From Flavobacterium hibisci (GTDB lineage Bacteria > Bacteroidota > Bacteroidia > Flavobacteriales > Flavobacteriaceae), in NCBI RefSeq assembly GCF_020026925.1, contig NZ_JAIQDW010000008.1:142386-206385 (forward strand): a stretch of 64,000 nucleotides of DNA. The letters are read 5' to 3'. The notes below the pieces were generated by a model. It did not search any database and was not told where the DNA came from. It saw only the letters and a program-made list of their open reading frames with translations. The position numbers and the translations under genes were made by a program. Each line of letters starts with the position of its first letter. Position 1 is the stretch's first letter. Below, piece by piece: positions 17,408 to 24,905 of this stretch.

Positions 17408-17845
17408 TCATTTGAGATACAAATAATGATTATAATAATCAATAATCGCTTTTCCTTCCAGTAAAACATCAGCTCCAATAATACCATGAACGGGTTTTGC
17501 CCTGTATTGTCTCAGCGCTTCATTTACGTGTGAAAGATCAAAAATAACCAGACTAAAATCAGTGTTTTTCCAGGAACCCAGCTGAAGTGAATTGTGTTTT
17601 GAAATTTGTGTTTTCATTCCGGTTCCGCCGGCACCTGCTGCTTTGGTTTTGGAATTTTTTGTGGTTAATTCGAATTTTTCGATACTTTCAAAACCCACGC
17701 AGGAGTTTGATGCGCCGGTATCTAAAATGAAATTTCCGGAAACGCCATTTATTTTGGCTTTAATGGCTAAATGCTGTGTTTTGGTAACCTTGAATTTTAT
17801 TTTTTTGTATTTCTCTTTTTTGAGAACCTCGTGAAGATTTTCCAT
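17408..17845 (-). CDS. Retropepsin-like aspartic protease
   Basis: A 145-residue protein with the single-lobed aspartic-protease pattern: the catalytic 'FILDTGASNS' (Asp42-Thr-Gly-Ala), the flap-like Gly-rich 'AAGAGGTGMKT', and the second hydrophobic-hydrophobic-Gly element 'HGIIGADVLL' near residue 122. As in retropepsins it would work as a dimer. No signal peptide is visible, so it is probably cytoplasmic. The ATG lies 49 bp inside the end of the CHAT gene on the same strand, implying translational coupling. Substrate unknown; see the locus finding. Confidence 0.85.
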   Translation of the reverse strand: MENLHEVLKKEKYKKIKFKVTKTQHLAIKAKINGVSGNFILDTGASNSCVGFESIEKFELTTKNSKTKAAGAGGTGMKTQISKHNSLQLGSWKNTDFSLVIFDLSHVNEALRQYRAKPVHGIIGADVLLEGKAIIDYYNHYLYLK

Positions 17846-20445
17846 TTTCGATAGTGATTGAAAACCAAAAATAAACCAATTACAGCCAATAAACTAATGA
17901 TGAACCAGATATAATAGGCTGATTTTTCTTCTGGATAAATAGAGCCGTAATAGACAAACGAACTCCAGTAATAAGGAGATTTTTTAGCGTTTGGAATTGT
18001 TTTGTCATTTAAGAAATCAAGTTTTGCATTGGCAGTGGCTTCAAAGTAAGTTTGCTTATTTTTGATATTTTTATAGAAATCAGTCATAAAGACCGATGTG
18101 GTATAATCGTTTACTTTCCATAAAGAAAATAACAGATTCTGTGCTCCTGCAAACTGAAAACCTCTTGCCACGCTCATCGCTCCTTCGGCTTTATAGAGTT
18201 TTCCGATTCCGGTTTCGCAGGCACTTAAAACTACTAAATCCGGATTGATGTTGAGATTATACAATTCTGAATATAAAATTTCCTGATCATAAAATTTAAT
18301 GCTTGCAGGAGTTTCAATATCGCCTGAAGATGCATGCGTACTTAAATGCAGAATCGAATAATTAGAAATGTTATTTTTAAAATTAGAAAAACTCGCATTA
18401 GCATTTTCTAAATATTTGCCTTCAAAATTACTGCGGATAGATTCTAATTCTTTCTTCGAATAACTTAGTTCAAAAGCTGTTTTTTCGAAAACCGGAAAAA
18501 CACCCAAAACCGTTTTTTCTGATTTTGAAAAGGGTTTTGAATTCAGATAAAAATTTGCCGATGTAGTATAAGCGATCCTGAAATCATGCAGCAAATAATG
18601 CATTTTGGCAAAATTGGTTGTCTTAGATTCTTGTGTAAGCAATGCTTCAAACGGAAGAAAATTCAAAATGCCATCAGGAACAATAATAAGGTTTTGATAT
18701 ACTGAGTTGTTTGGAAATTTCAGTAAATCATAAACTTTCTTTCCAGAATACTTATAACCCGAAATATCATTTGAAATGGCATCAGCATTGTTAAAATAAT
18801 CTATAAAATGAAGAATATCAGATATTCCTGTATGGTTTATATAAAGAGAATTGAGACTGATTCTGTTATTGCATAAAGTAAAATAATACAATTTTTCAGC
18901 CCCCATAAAATAATACACCATCACGGCTTTGTCATTCTCCAACTTCTTAAACAATAATTTTAAATCACAGTTTTCCGGAATATAATCTGGATTTTCAGCC
19001 TGGATTTTCTTCAGCGAAAGCGTCAGTTCATTTTGCTTTTTAATAAGAGTATTGATTTTCGAAATATCGGCCAAATCTCCTTTTTGCTGTTCTTTTAAAA
19101 TCGCATTATTTAAGTTTTGAAATTGCTGCAAAAGCTGTTTTTCTGCTGCGGAAGCGTTTTTAAAATTCGAACGATAGCTTTTTAAAATTCCCGATTTTGT
19201 TTTTTCAGACAATTGAAAAGCTTCTTCCAGATATTCAGCTTTGCCTTCTTTTTCATATAAATTTTTATAAATCGAAATACATTTTTCAGTCCGGTTTCGG
19301 GATCGCAATTGCATCAGGATTTTGGAGTTTTCGTAAACCAAGCCGTTCATCAGCAGATCTTCAATGTAAAATGAAAGGGCAAAAGCTTCCAGTGCTTTTT
19401 TAGGCTCATTTATGTTTAAAATTTCTCCTTTTAAATCAAGGGCATCAACTAAAAGTGTTTCGGCGTACAATTGATTTTCGTTTGGAAGAATATTTTTTGA
19501 ATTGTAATCAGGAATTAAAATTTTAAAAACTCCCGAAATCTGCTTTGAACTTTCCTCATATTTTGTTTGATCAAAAAGAATCAGCGCTTTTTCATAAAAA
19601 AGTTGAGCCAGTTTTCTTGGCGGATGATTTGTCGTTTTTAAAAACAGTTTTTCAGCTTTTTCTAAATAAGAATTTGCTGTTTCGAGGTTTCGTCTTTGGC
19701 GGTTAAGCGTTGCAAGATTTCGATACGAATTCGATAAAGTTTCAGATTGATCTTTTTCTTTTTGAAGAAATTTTATGGAGGATTCAAATGCTTTTTCAGC
19801 TTTTTCTCTTGTTTTGGGAAATAATAAATTTCCGCCTGAACTCAGTAAATAATTATTCCCCAGATTATTCAATAAAATACCGCGCAGGACATTCGACAAT
19901 TTTTCATTTTTTAAAGTATTTTCTAAAAGTTCAATTGCCATTGAAGTCTTGCCCGAACTTTGATACACATTCGATAAATTTAGGATTGCCGCTATTTTTT
20001 GTGATTGGTTTTTCTCTGTTTCTGCAATAAAATAATACTGTTTTATAGTATTTTCGGCGCTGTCATAATCTCCCAAAACGGTGTATAAATTGCCCAGAGG
20101 TTTTAGGCAGTATTCAATTATATCGTAATTGTTGAGTTTGTGTTTTTGGTACACTTGCCAGGCTTTTTCATAACTCGAAACTGCATTGTGCGTTTGTCCA
20201 AACTGATTCTGATAATACGCCTTGTTGCAGTTTAAAACCACAACAGCTAATAATTCGTCTTTGGTTTTTGGCTTTGGATTTTTCCAGAAGTCGGCTTCAA
20301 TATTGGTTAAATTTTGAAGCGCTTTCGCGGAAGGATGAGCAACAAATGCATCGATTGCATTGTAAATTTTGTCTTCAGGGTTTTGCCCCAAAACATTCAG
20401 GTTAACAAAAAGAAAGATTAAACCATATAAGTGATATAAGTTCAT
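17797..20445 (-). CDS. TPR-CHAT protease, predicted periplasmic with C-terminal membrane anchor
   Basis: An 882-residue protein. A signal peptide (residues 1-20) is followed by TPR-like helices (about 60-420), a coiled segment (430-485) and a CHAT caspase-like domain (about 500-840). The latter has catalytic His704 in 'ILHLSTHASSG' and Cys743 in 'VVLSACETGIG', then 'GAMSVARGFQFAGAQNLLFSLWKV'. A TM helix at about 844-862 precedes a basic tail (KKRNTKK), so TPRs and protease should face the periplasm. Its start lies in a 20-bp perfect inverted repeat. It follows the PKD-barrel gene and overlaps the retropepsin gene. The sigma/anti-sigma pair nearby suggests a role in signalling. Confidence 0.9.
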   Translation of the reverse strand: MNLYHLYGLIFLFVNLNVLGQNPEDKIYNAIDAFVAHPSAKALQNLTNIEADFWKNPKPKTKDELLAVVVLNCNKAYYQNQFGQTHNAVSSYEKAWQVYQKHKLNNYDIIEYCLKPLGNLYTVLGDYDSAENTIKQYYFIAETEKNQSQKIAAILNLSNVYQSSGKTSMAIELLENTLKNEKLSNVLRGILLNNLGNNYLLSSGGNLLFPKTREKAEKAFESSIKFLQKEKDQSETLSNSYRNLATLNRQRRNLETANSYLEKAEKLFLKTTNHPPRKLAQLFYEKALILFDQTKYEESSKQISGVFKILIPDYNSKNILPNENQLYAETLLVDALDLKGEILNINEPKKALEAFALSFYIEDLLMNGLVYENSKILMQLRSRNRTEKCISIYKNLYEKEGKAEYLEEAFQLSEKTKSGILKSYRSNFKNASAAEKQLLQQFQNLNNAILKEQQKGDLADISKINTLIKKQNELTLSLKKIQAENPDYIPENCDLKLLFKKLENDKAVMVYYFMGAEKLYYFTLCNNRISLNSLYINHTGISDILHFIDYFNNADAISNDISGYKYSGKKVYDLLKFPNNSVYQNLIIVPDGILNFLPFEALLTQESKTTNFAKMHYLLHDFRIAYTTSANFYLNSKPFSKSEKTVLGVFPVFEKTAFELSYSKKELESIRSNFEGKYLENANASFSNFKNNISNYSILHLSTHASSGDIETPASIKFYDQEILYSELYNLNINPDLVVLSACETGIGKLYKAEGAMSVARGFQFAGAQNLLFSLWKVNDYTTSVFMTDFYKNIKNKQTYFEATANAKLDFLNDKTIPNAKKSPYYWSSFVYYGSIYPEEKSAYYIWFIISLLAVIGLFLVFNHYRKWKIFTRFSKKRNTKK

Positions 20446-20538
20446 ATTATAGTTGTTGAGTACTAAAATAAATCATATAAGCTTATGTGTTATATTTTCT
20501 GAATTAAAACTTAAATTTACTTATATCACTTATATGGT
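20422..20538. repeat. 20-bp perfect inverted repeat enclosing the CHAT start region
   Basis: Bases 20422-20441, which include the first CHAT codons (encoding N-L-Y-H-L-Y), are the exact complement of 20519-20538, separated by 77 bp. A smaller palindrome, ATAAGCTTAT, lies in the loop. In the leftward mRNA, 20519-20538 precedes the start, so pairing would lock the CHAT start codon region in a stem. It may be a translational switch or a binding site. Confidence 0.6.
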
Positions 20539-20547
20539 GAAAATAAT

Positions 20548-22500
20548 TTAAAACCTCCAAATCCCATACACCTGAAAATAATTGAAATCCTGTTCGAAGT
20601 TGATGACATAACGCGCTCCTAAACTCGGACCGATTCTGGCAAAACCTGCTGTTAAATCAAATAAAAGACCGGTTTTTAAATCCGTAAATGAGTTTTTGAC
20701 GTTATTAGTAGTCGTTTTTGTATCTATTAAAAGATTTTCTTTTTCATTTTCAAAAGTTTCTGTTTTTATATCCTGATTCTGTTGTGATGCCACATTGATA
20801 TTAGCCTGAATTCCGGCTCCAACTCCGATATAATTATTAATGTTGTACCGAATCAAAACCGGGACTTCCCAGTTGACGTTTTTATTTTCGGTTGTGGTAG
20901 TGGTACGTATTAATCGTCTTGTTCCGTTTGCATTGGTGTCAAATGCAGTTGTAATATTGACTGCGCTGTTGTACTGGTTTAAAGCATTTACCCATTCAGC
21001 CTGCCAGTAAAACCGATAAGCTTTAAAAGGTGAAATAGTAGCACCGACAAAATAGCTGGTTGATTTGTCTAAGTCTGAATAGAAATTATATCCGGCTTTT
21101 GCGCCAATCGAGATTCCGGGTAAAAATCGGGTAACGGCGTAATTGGTTATGATAGGTTCATTTTTATCAAAAATAATAGATGTCCGGCTTTTGGTTTTTA
21201 CTTTATGAAAGTCTTCACTGAATTTCATCGAATAACGCACAAAACCTTTGGTACTGTCTTTTTCCTGTACGTTTTTTTGTTCTGTCCCCGGAAGGTAAAT
21301 ATTCTTAAATGTAAAAATGATTTGTTTTTTTGTTATGATGGTGTCCAGACAGCTTACGGTTGGCTCTTCGCCTTTTGGACAAATTGGGCATTCGGGATAC
21401 ATACTCTCGATCTGGAATGTTTTTTTGTCAAACATATCTGGGATATCGGTTTCTAAACGGATTTTTCGAGCAGGACCTTCACCATTATTTTGAAAACGGG
21501 TTTTGAATTTTACTCTTTTAAACCGTACCAGTCTGTAATTCATAAAACTCCCATTCGAACCCATTTTGTTGGGGTCGTGAGAGGTTACGATTTCCATTTC
21601 GAGATTTTTAACTTTATGGTTTTTAAAACTGCGGTTGGGTACAAAAATCCCGCGCATGGTAACTGTTGCGCTGGTGTCTTTGATCATTTCGGGAGTAGTT
21701 TTGAAAGTGTAAAAAACATTTCGTGTTTCGTTTGGATTGGCATCGTCAAATTCCAGAATCGAAACGTTATGATACAGCGTATGTGCCTCTTTTAAGCTGG
21801 CTTCTAAATCTTCTTCTGTGGTCGTGTTTTTATATTTTTTGAATTTTATAGTGTTTTCTGTAGAAGCGACATAGGAGTTTGTGTCATCCAGATCGTCAAC
21901 CGAAGCTATTGTATTTTCTTTTACTTCGCGTTCGCCGGCATAAGTTCTGAAATCGGTCAGTTCGAAATTGCTGTTTTTGAATTGTTTTTCGTTGTAAAAA
22001 AGATAGAGCTTGCCATTGGCAACATAATTTTCAAGGTTTTGATAACTGACTACAACTACCATTTCCTGTTCCGGAATCGGGTCACAGTTTTTTATAATTG
22101 TAAATCCGTTTTGATCGGCAATGGAGGCGATGTCCTGATACGGGTCGTCTCCTATTTCGTTTACAGCTACTTTTTTAGGGCGCGTTGCCGGAGGTTTTCC
22201 ATTGTCGTAATTGTTGGTAACGGCTAACCGTGCGGTATAACTGCCTTTGTTTTTATAAACATGTTTGGGCTCTGCCTGTTTGCTGTAATGTCCATCACCC
22301 ATTTCCCATAAATAGGAATAACTAGGTTTTGGAGCACCTGCAATTGGGATTAAAGGCGGTGTTTCAGGTTTGAAAGTTACCGAATTGCCTTTCTGAGCAT
22401 AGCTGATATTTGCTCTTCGGGTGATGGTGTCTTTTACTTTGGTCTGCGCCAACACCATTGCTGATGAAAGGATAATGAAACAGCATAAAAGTTTTTTCAT
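20548..22500 (-). CDS. PKD-domain protein with C-terminal outer-membrane barrel-like domain
   Basis: A protein of about 650 residues. The signal peptide (MKKLLCCFIILSSAMVLAQ) is followed by a PKD domain at about residues 35-110 ('YSYLWEMGDGHYSKQAEPKHVYKNKGSYTARLAVTN') and a long beta-rich middle with 'MYPECPICPKGEE' (possible disulfides). The C-terminal 180 residues read as antiparallel strands ('GISIGAKAGYNFYS', 'GVGAGIQANINV', 'GPSLGARYVINF') ending in an aromatic strand 'FQVYGIWRF'. It is probably an outer-membrane protein exposing the PKD part to the periplasm or surface. ATG 22500 begins the signal peptide. It is 103 bp before the CHAT gene, same strand. Confidence 0.8.
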   Translation of the reverse strand: MKKLLCCFIILSSAMVLAQTKVKDTITRRANISYAQKGNSVTFKPETPPLIPIAGAPKPSYSYLWEMGDGHYSKQAEPKHVYKNKGSYTARLAVTNNYDNGKPPATRPKKVAVNEIGDDPYQDIASIADQNGFTIIKNCDPIPEQEMVVVVSYQNLENYVANGKLYLFYNEKQFKNSNFELTDFRTYAGEREVKENTIASVDDLDDTNSYVASTENTIKFKKYKNTTTEEDLEASLKEAHTLYHNVSILEFDDANPNETRNVFYTFKTTPEMIKDTSATVTMRGIFVPNRSFKNHKVKNLEMEIVTSHDPNKMGSNGSFMNYRLVRFKRVKFKTRFQNNGEGPARKIRLETDIPDMFDKKTFQIESMYPECPICPKGEEPTVSCLDTIITKKQIIFTFKNIYLPGTEQKNVQEKDSTKGFVRYSMKFSEDFHKVKTKSRTSIIFDKNEPIITNYAVTRFLPGISIGAKAGYNFYSDLDKSTSYFVGATISPFKAYRFYWQAEWVNALNQYNSAVNITTAFDTNANGTRRLIRTTTTTENKNVNWEVPVLIRYNINNYIGVGAGIQANINVASQQNQDIKTETFENEKENLLIDTKTTTNNVKNSFTDLKTGLLFDLTAGFARIGPSLGARYVINFEQDFNYFQVYGIWRF

Positions 22501-22513
22501 GGTCGAGGAGGTT

Positions 22514-22619
22514 TTTAGCCCTGATGGGAGCGGCATCTCCCGATTTAGAAAAACAAGGCTTTTAGCCGTAGTTTTTGTTATCGGGAATACAGCGGACAGC
22601 AGGATTAGCTTCTAAAAAT
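22514..22619. repeat. Intergenic repeat, AGCCC..GCTTCTAAAAAT type (copy 1)
   Basis: About 106 bp upstream of the PKD gene, starting TTAGCCCTGATGGGAGCGG and ending AGCGGACAGCAGG...GCTTCTAAAAAT. A second copy with the same start, middle and end words lies at 30961-31066. Such elements recur between genes in flavobacteria as I recall; their role is unknown to me. Confidence 0.55.
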
Positions 22620-22651
22620 GATCAGAAATAGTTTAAAACAGGTTTAAATGT

Positions 22652-22683
22652 AAAAAAAGTGATGAGCAAATCACCACTTTTTC
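22652..22683 (-). terminator. Terminator downstream of the lipoprotein gene
   Basis: On the minus strand a GTGAT/ATCAC stem extended by AAAAAGTG/CACTTTTT pairs and followed by a T run, 21 bp after the lipoprotein stop. It separates the lipoprotein transcript from the PKD-CHAT-retropepsin group. Confidence 0.75.
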
Positions 22684-22703
22684 TTAAAAAAGTATTTTGT
22701 AAG

Positions 22704-23684
22704 TTACTGAATAGCATTGATTGCTGCTACCAGTTGTGCTTCTGAGCCTACTGTTGTTTCTGCAAGTGTAAAGGTGTAGGTTTGATTGGCAGCAATTGTC
22801 ACGCCTTTGATAGCATAACGCCATTGACCGTTATCTTCTGTTGCAAAAATGATGTGACAGGCTAAACCAACGGGGATTTGTCCGTAATGTTCGCTGAACA
22901 AACCTGCAGCTGTGTAAGTGTCTAATTTTGCAAGAGCATTTGTTCCTTCGCCATCATAAGACAGGTAAATTGCACAGTTGTTGTTGTCATAACCTTCAGG
23001 AGCATCTACCAAAATAGTGGTTTTAGGTCTTGGATCGCTGTAGAAACGGTCAACGTTTGTCCATCCAAAGTTTCCAAAAGTTACATAATAATTATTTCCT
23101 TCGCCCTGTACACCGCCTTTTCCGTTGGCTCCGTCAGCACCAGCTTTGGCTTCTCTCCATACAAGTTCTTCTGCTTCATCAATAACACCGGTCCAAAGTG
23201 TCATAGTATTGTCAAGTCCGCCTGTTAAGTTTGTTGGAACAATCATACTCATAGGGCATGAAGCCTGAAGTGCAACACCGCCTTGTGTGGCTTTGATAAA
23301 GAATTCGCCACCGGATATTAAAAGATTTTTCTTTCCGTCAGCCATTAATCCCATAGTTGGTTTATTCGTTACAAGCATGCTTCCTTTGTCAAAAAGTTCA
23401 ACAAATTCAATGTCAATTGCTCCGGTTACAGCATTTCCGTTTTTGGTAAGACAGTTCCCGTTGATGTTTAGCTTTACACCTTTTGCAGAAGTTATCGTAA
23501 TTGTACCGTCTCCGGCTGTTGCAGTAAAATGTTGTGTTTTTCCTGCCAAAGCGTTATCTCTTACCGCTGCAAATTCTGATGCAGATGGTGGCGTAACTTT
23601 GTTATCTCCTTCGCTGTCATCACAACTTGCGAAAGCCGCTAATGCTAAAAATAATAATCCGATTTTTCTAAAATTTGTGTTCAT
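22704..23684 (-). CDS. Lipoprotein of unknown function
   Basis: A 326-residue protein with a lipoprotein signal (MNTNFRKIGLLFLALAAFASCDDSEGDN, lipobox AFAS-C at Cys20). Asp after the Cys does not predict the final location in Bacteroidetes. The body is beta-rich and Gly-rich: 'TATAGDGTITITSAKGVKLNINGNCL', 'GAIDIEFVELFDKGSMLVTNKPTMGLMADGK', then a second beta part 'NNCAIYLSYDGEGTNALAKLDTYTAAGLFSEHYGQIPVGLACHIIFAT'. No known family is recognised. Two ECF-type promoter motifs lie upstream, so it is a likely output of the adjacent sigma factor. Confidence 0.82.
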   Translation of the reverse strand: MNTNFRKIGLLFLALAAFASCDDSEGDNKVTPPSASEFAAVRDNALAGKTQHFTATAGDGTITITSAKGVKLNINGNCLTKNGNAVTGAIDIEFVELFDKGSMLVTNKPTMGLMADGKKNLLISGGEFFIKATQGGVALQASCPMSMIVPTNLTGGLDNTMTLWTGVIDEAEELVWREAKAGADGANGKGGVQGEGNNYYVTFGNFGWTNVDRFYSDPRPKTTILVDAPEGYDNNNCAIYLSYDGEGTNALAKLDTYTAAGLFSEHYGQIPVGLACHIIFATEDNGQWRYAIKGVTIAANQTYTFTLAETTVGSEAQLVAAINAIQ

Positions 23685-23765
23685 GATTTCTAATTTTTAT
23701 AAATCTGAGCTGATCTTTATCAGTTGGTTTTCAGATTCGGGTTGTTAATTTATTTTTTATGTCCT

Positions 23766-23796
23766 TATATCAATTCGGGTTTGATATTGTTACCCT
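23766..23796 (-). promoter_or_regulatory. Putative ECF sigma promoter, copy a (lipoprotein gene)
   Basis: On the minus strand AGGGTAACAAT, 12 bp, TTGATATA. This matches copies b and c in both words and in spacing. It directs transcription to the lipoprotein gene about 80 bp downstream. The GTAAC core and the distance to GATATA resemble ECF -35 and -10 elements. Confidence 0.65.
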
Positions 23797-23834
23797 TGTT
23801 TTCAAAATTTATTTTTTTATTCGTTTTATATGGC

Positions 23835-23865
23835 TATATCAACACGCTTTTAAAATTGTTACCCT
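23835..23865 (-). promoter_or_regulatory. Putative ECF sigma promoter, copy b (lipoprotein gene, upstream)
   Basis: Same two-part motif and the same 12-bp gap as copy a, 69 bp further upstream of the lipoprotein gene and in the same direction. It shares the spacer word TTTTAAAAG with copy c. Tandem promoters or repeated sigma binding are likely. Confidence 0.62.
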
Positions 23866-23887
23866 TGTTTTTTATTTTTTTTTAAAT

Positions 23888-24187
23888 TTATTTGGAAAAG
23901 CATTTTTCTTCAAAAACATTTCCGTCTTCATCCAACGCAACCAGGATTTGTTTTTTCCTTGAAATACTAATGATTAAATAAAGCCAGACAATGGACCAAA
24001 GGCCCAGTGTAGCAAAAACCAAAGTCAGCTGCAGGGAAGAATCGATTTGTTTTTTTTCTTTGGATAAAACCACATAAGGAAGTTTATCATTTTTTTCAAT
24101 TACGATAAATCCGTTGCGGATTTTGTTCGACAGCGTCTGCTGGAACTTGGCAAAATCTTTCTCGGTTGTAAATTGATAACTTCCCAT
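23888..24187 (-). CDS. Small one-TM protein next to the sigma factor
   Basis: A 99-residue protein. A soluble N-terminal half ('GSYQFTTEKDFAKFQQTLSNKIRNGFIVIEKNDKLPYVVLSKEKKQ') is followed by a hydrophobic helix (about residues 54-75, 'LTLVFATLGLWSIVWLYLII') and a basic/acidic tail. No known family. It is divergent from the ECF sigma gene and has a putative ECF promoter (copy c) about 45 bp upstream. It may be a membrane-located output or feedback factor of that sigma factor; this is inference. Confidence 0.7.
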   Translation of the reverse strand: MGSYQFTTEKDFAKFQQTLSNKIRNGFIVIEKNDKLPYVVLSKEKKQIDSSLQLTLVFATLGLWSIVWLYLIISISRKKQILVALDEDGNVFEEKCFSK

Positions 24188-24229
24188 ATTTATGTGATTT
24201 TTTGATTCTAAATAACCCTTTATTGTCTT

Positions 24230-24260
24230 TATATCAACTGACTTTTAAAATTGTTACCCT
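24230..24260 (-). promoter_or_regulatory. Putative ECF sigma promoter, copy c (one-TM protein gene)
   Basis: Minus-strand AGGGTAACAAT, 12 bp, TTGATATA, identical in words and spacing to copies a and b. Transcription would start near 24220, about 35 bp before the ATG ending at 24187. It lies in the divergent region before the sigma gene. Confidence 0.68.
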
Positions 24261-24317
24261 CTTTTTGTGTAATTTTTTTCAGATTCTTTTTTTTACTTTA
24301 GCTAATAATTTTCAATT

Positions 24318-24899
24318 ATGGAAAAAAGCAAAATTCATCCCGACCAGAAATATATTGACGGAATTGCCGCAAATGATTCGGCCATAATCCGGTCTATCTA
24401 TAAAAATTTCGTTCCCAAAGTGGTTTTTTATATCATGAATAATTCAGGAGACAAGGATCAGGCGCAGGATGTGGTTCAGGAAATCATGATTTTGCTTTTT
24501 AATCAGGCAAAAGCCAATACATTACAGCTGACTTGCCCTTTTGATGCCTACTTCTTTTTGTTATGCAAAAGGAAATGGCTTAACGAATTGAAAAAAACTT
24601 CGAATAAAGGGGTAACAATTAATGAAGATTTTGCATCTATCAATGAATCTGCTCTCGAATTGGTTGAAGAAGCCGAACAATTTGATGAAAAACAGCAACT
24701 TTTTGATACGATGTTCCAAAAATTAGGAGACAAATGCCAGGAGGTTCTAAAACTGAGTTTTGCCATTAAATCGATGGAAGAGGTTGCCGAAAAGCTAAAC
24801 GTAACGTACGGTTATGTGCGTAAAAAGAAATCGTTATGTATCGGACAGCTGACACAATGGATTCAGGAAGCAAAAAAATTTAAATCTCTTAAAAAATAA
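24318..24899 (+). CDS. ECF-type sigma-70 family RNA polymerase sigma factor
   Basis: A 193-residue protein with sigma region 2 (about residues 20-95, including 'GDKDQAQDVVQEIMILLFNQAK' and 'FLLCKRKWLNELKK') and region 4 (about 132-190, 'LGDKCQEVLKLSFAIKSMEEVAEKLNVTYGYVRKKKSLCIGQL', a helix-turn-helix). It lacks regions 1 and 3, as ECF factors do. The downstream gene, 6 bp away, encodes a membrane protein with a putative cytoplasmic anti-sigma segment. Three matching promoter-like motifs lie next to it. It should recruit RNA polymerase to those sites when released. Confidence 0.92.
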   Translation: MEKSKIHPDQKYIDGIAANDSAIIRSIYKNFVPKVVFYIMNNSGDKDQAQDVVQEIMILLFNQAKANTLQLTCPFDAYFFLLCKRKWLNELKKTSNKGVTINEDFASINESALELVEEAEQFDEKQQLFDTMFQKLGDKCQEVLKLSFAIKSMEEVAEKLNVTYGYVRKKKSLCIGQLTQWIQEAKKFKSLKK

Positions 24900-24905
24900 T
24901 TAGCC

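Noticed and set aside
24608..24640. A plus-strand GGGGTAACAATT inside the sigma gene, like the ECF motif
   Set aside because: The second word is TGCATCTA rather than TTGATATA and the site is within coding sequence, so it is probably chance.
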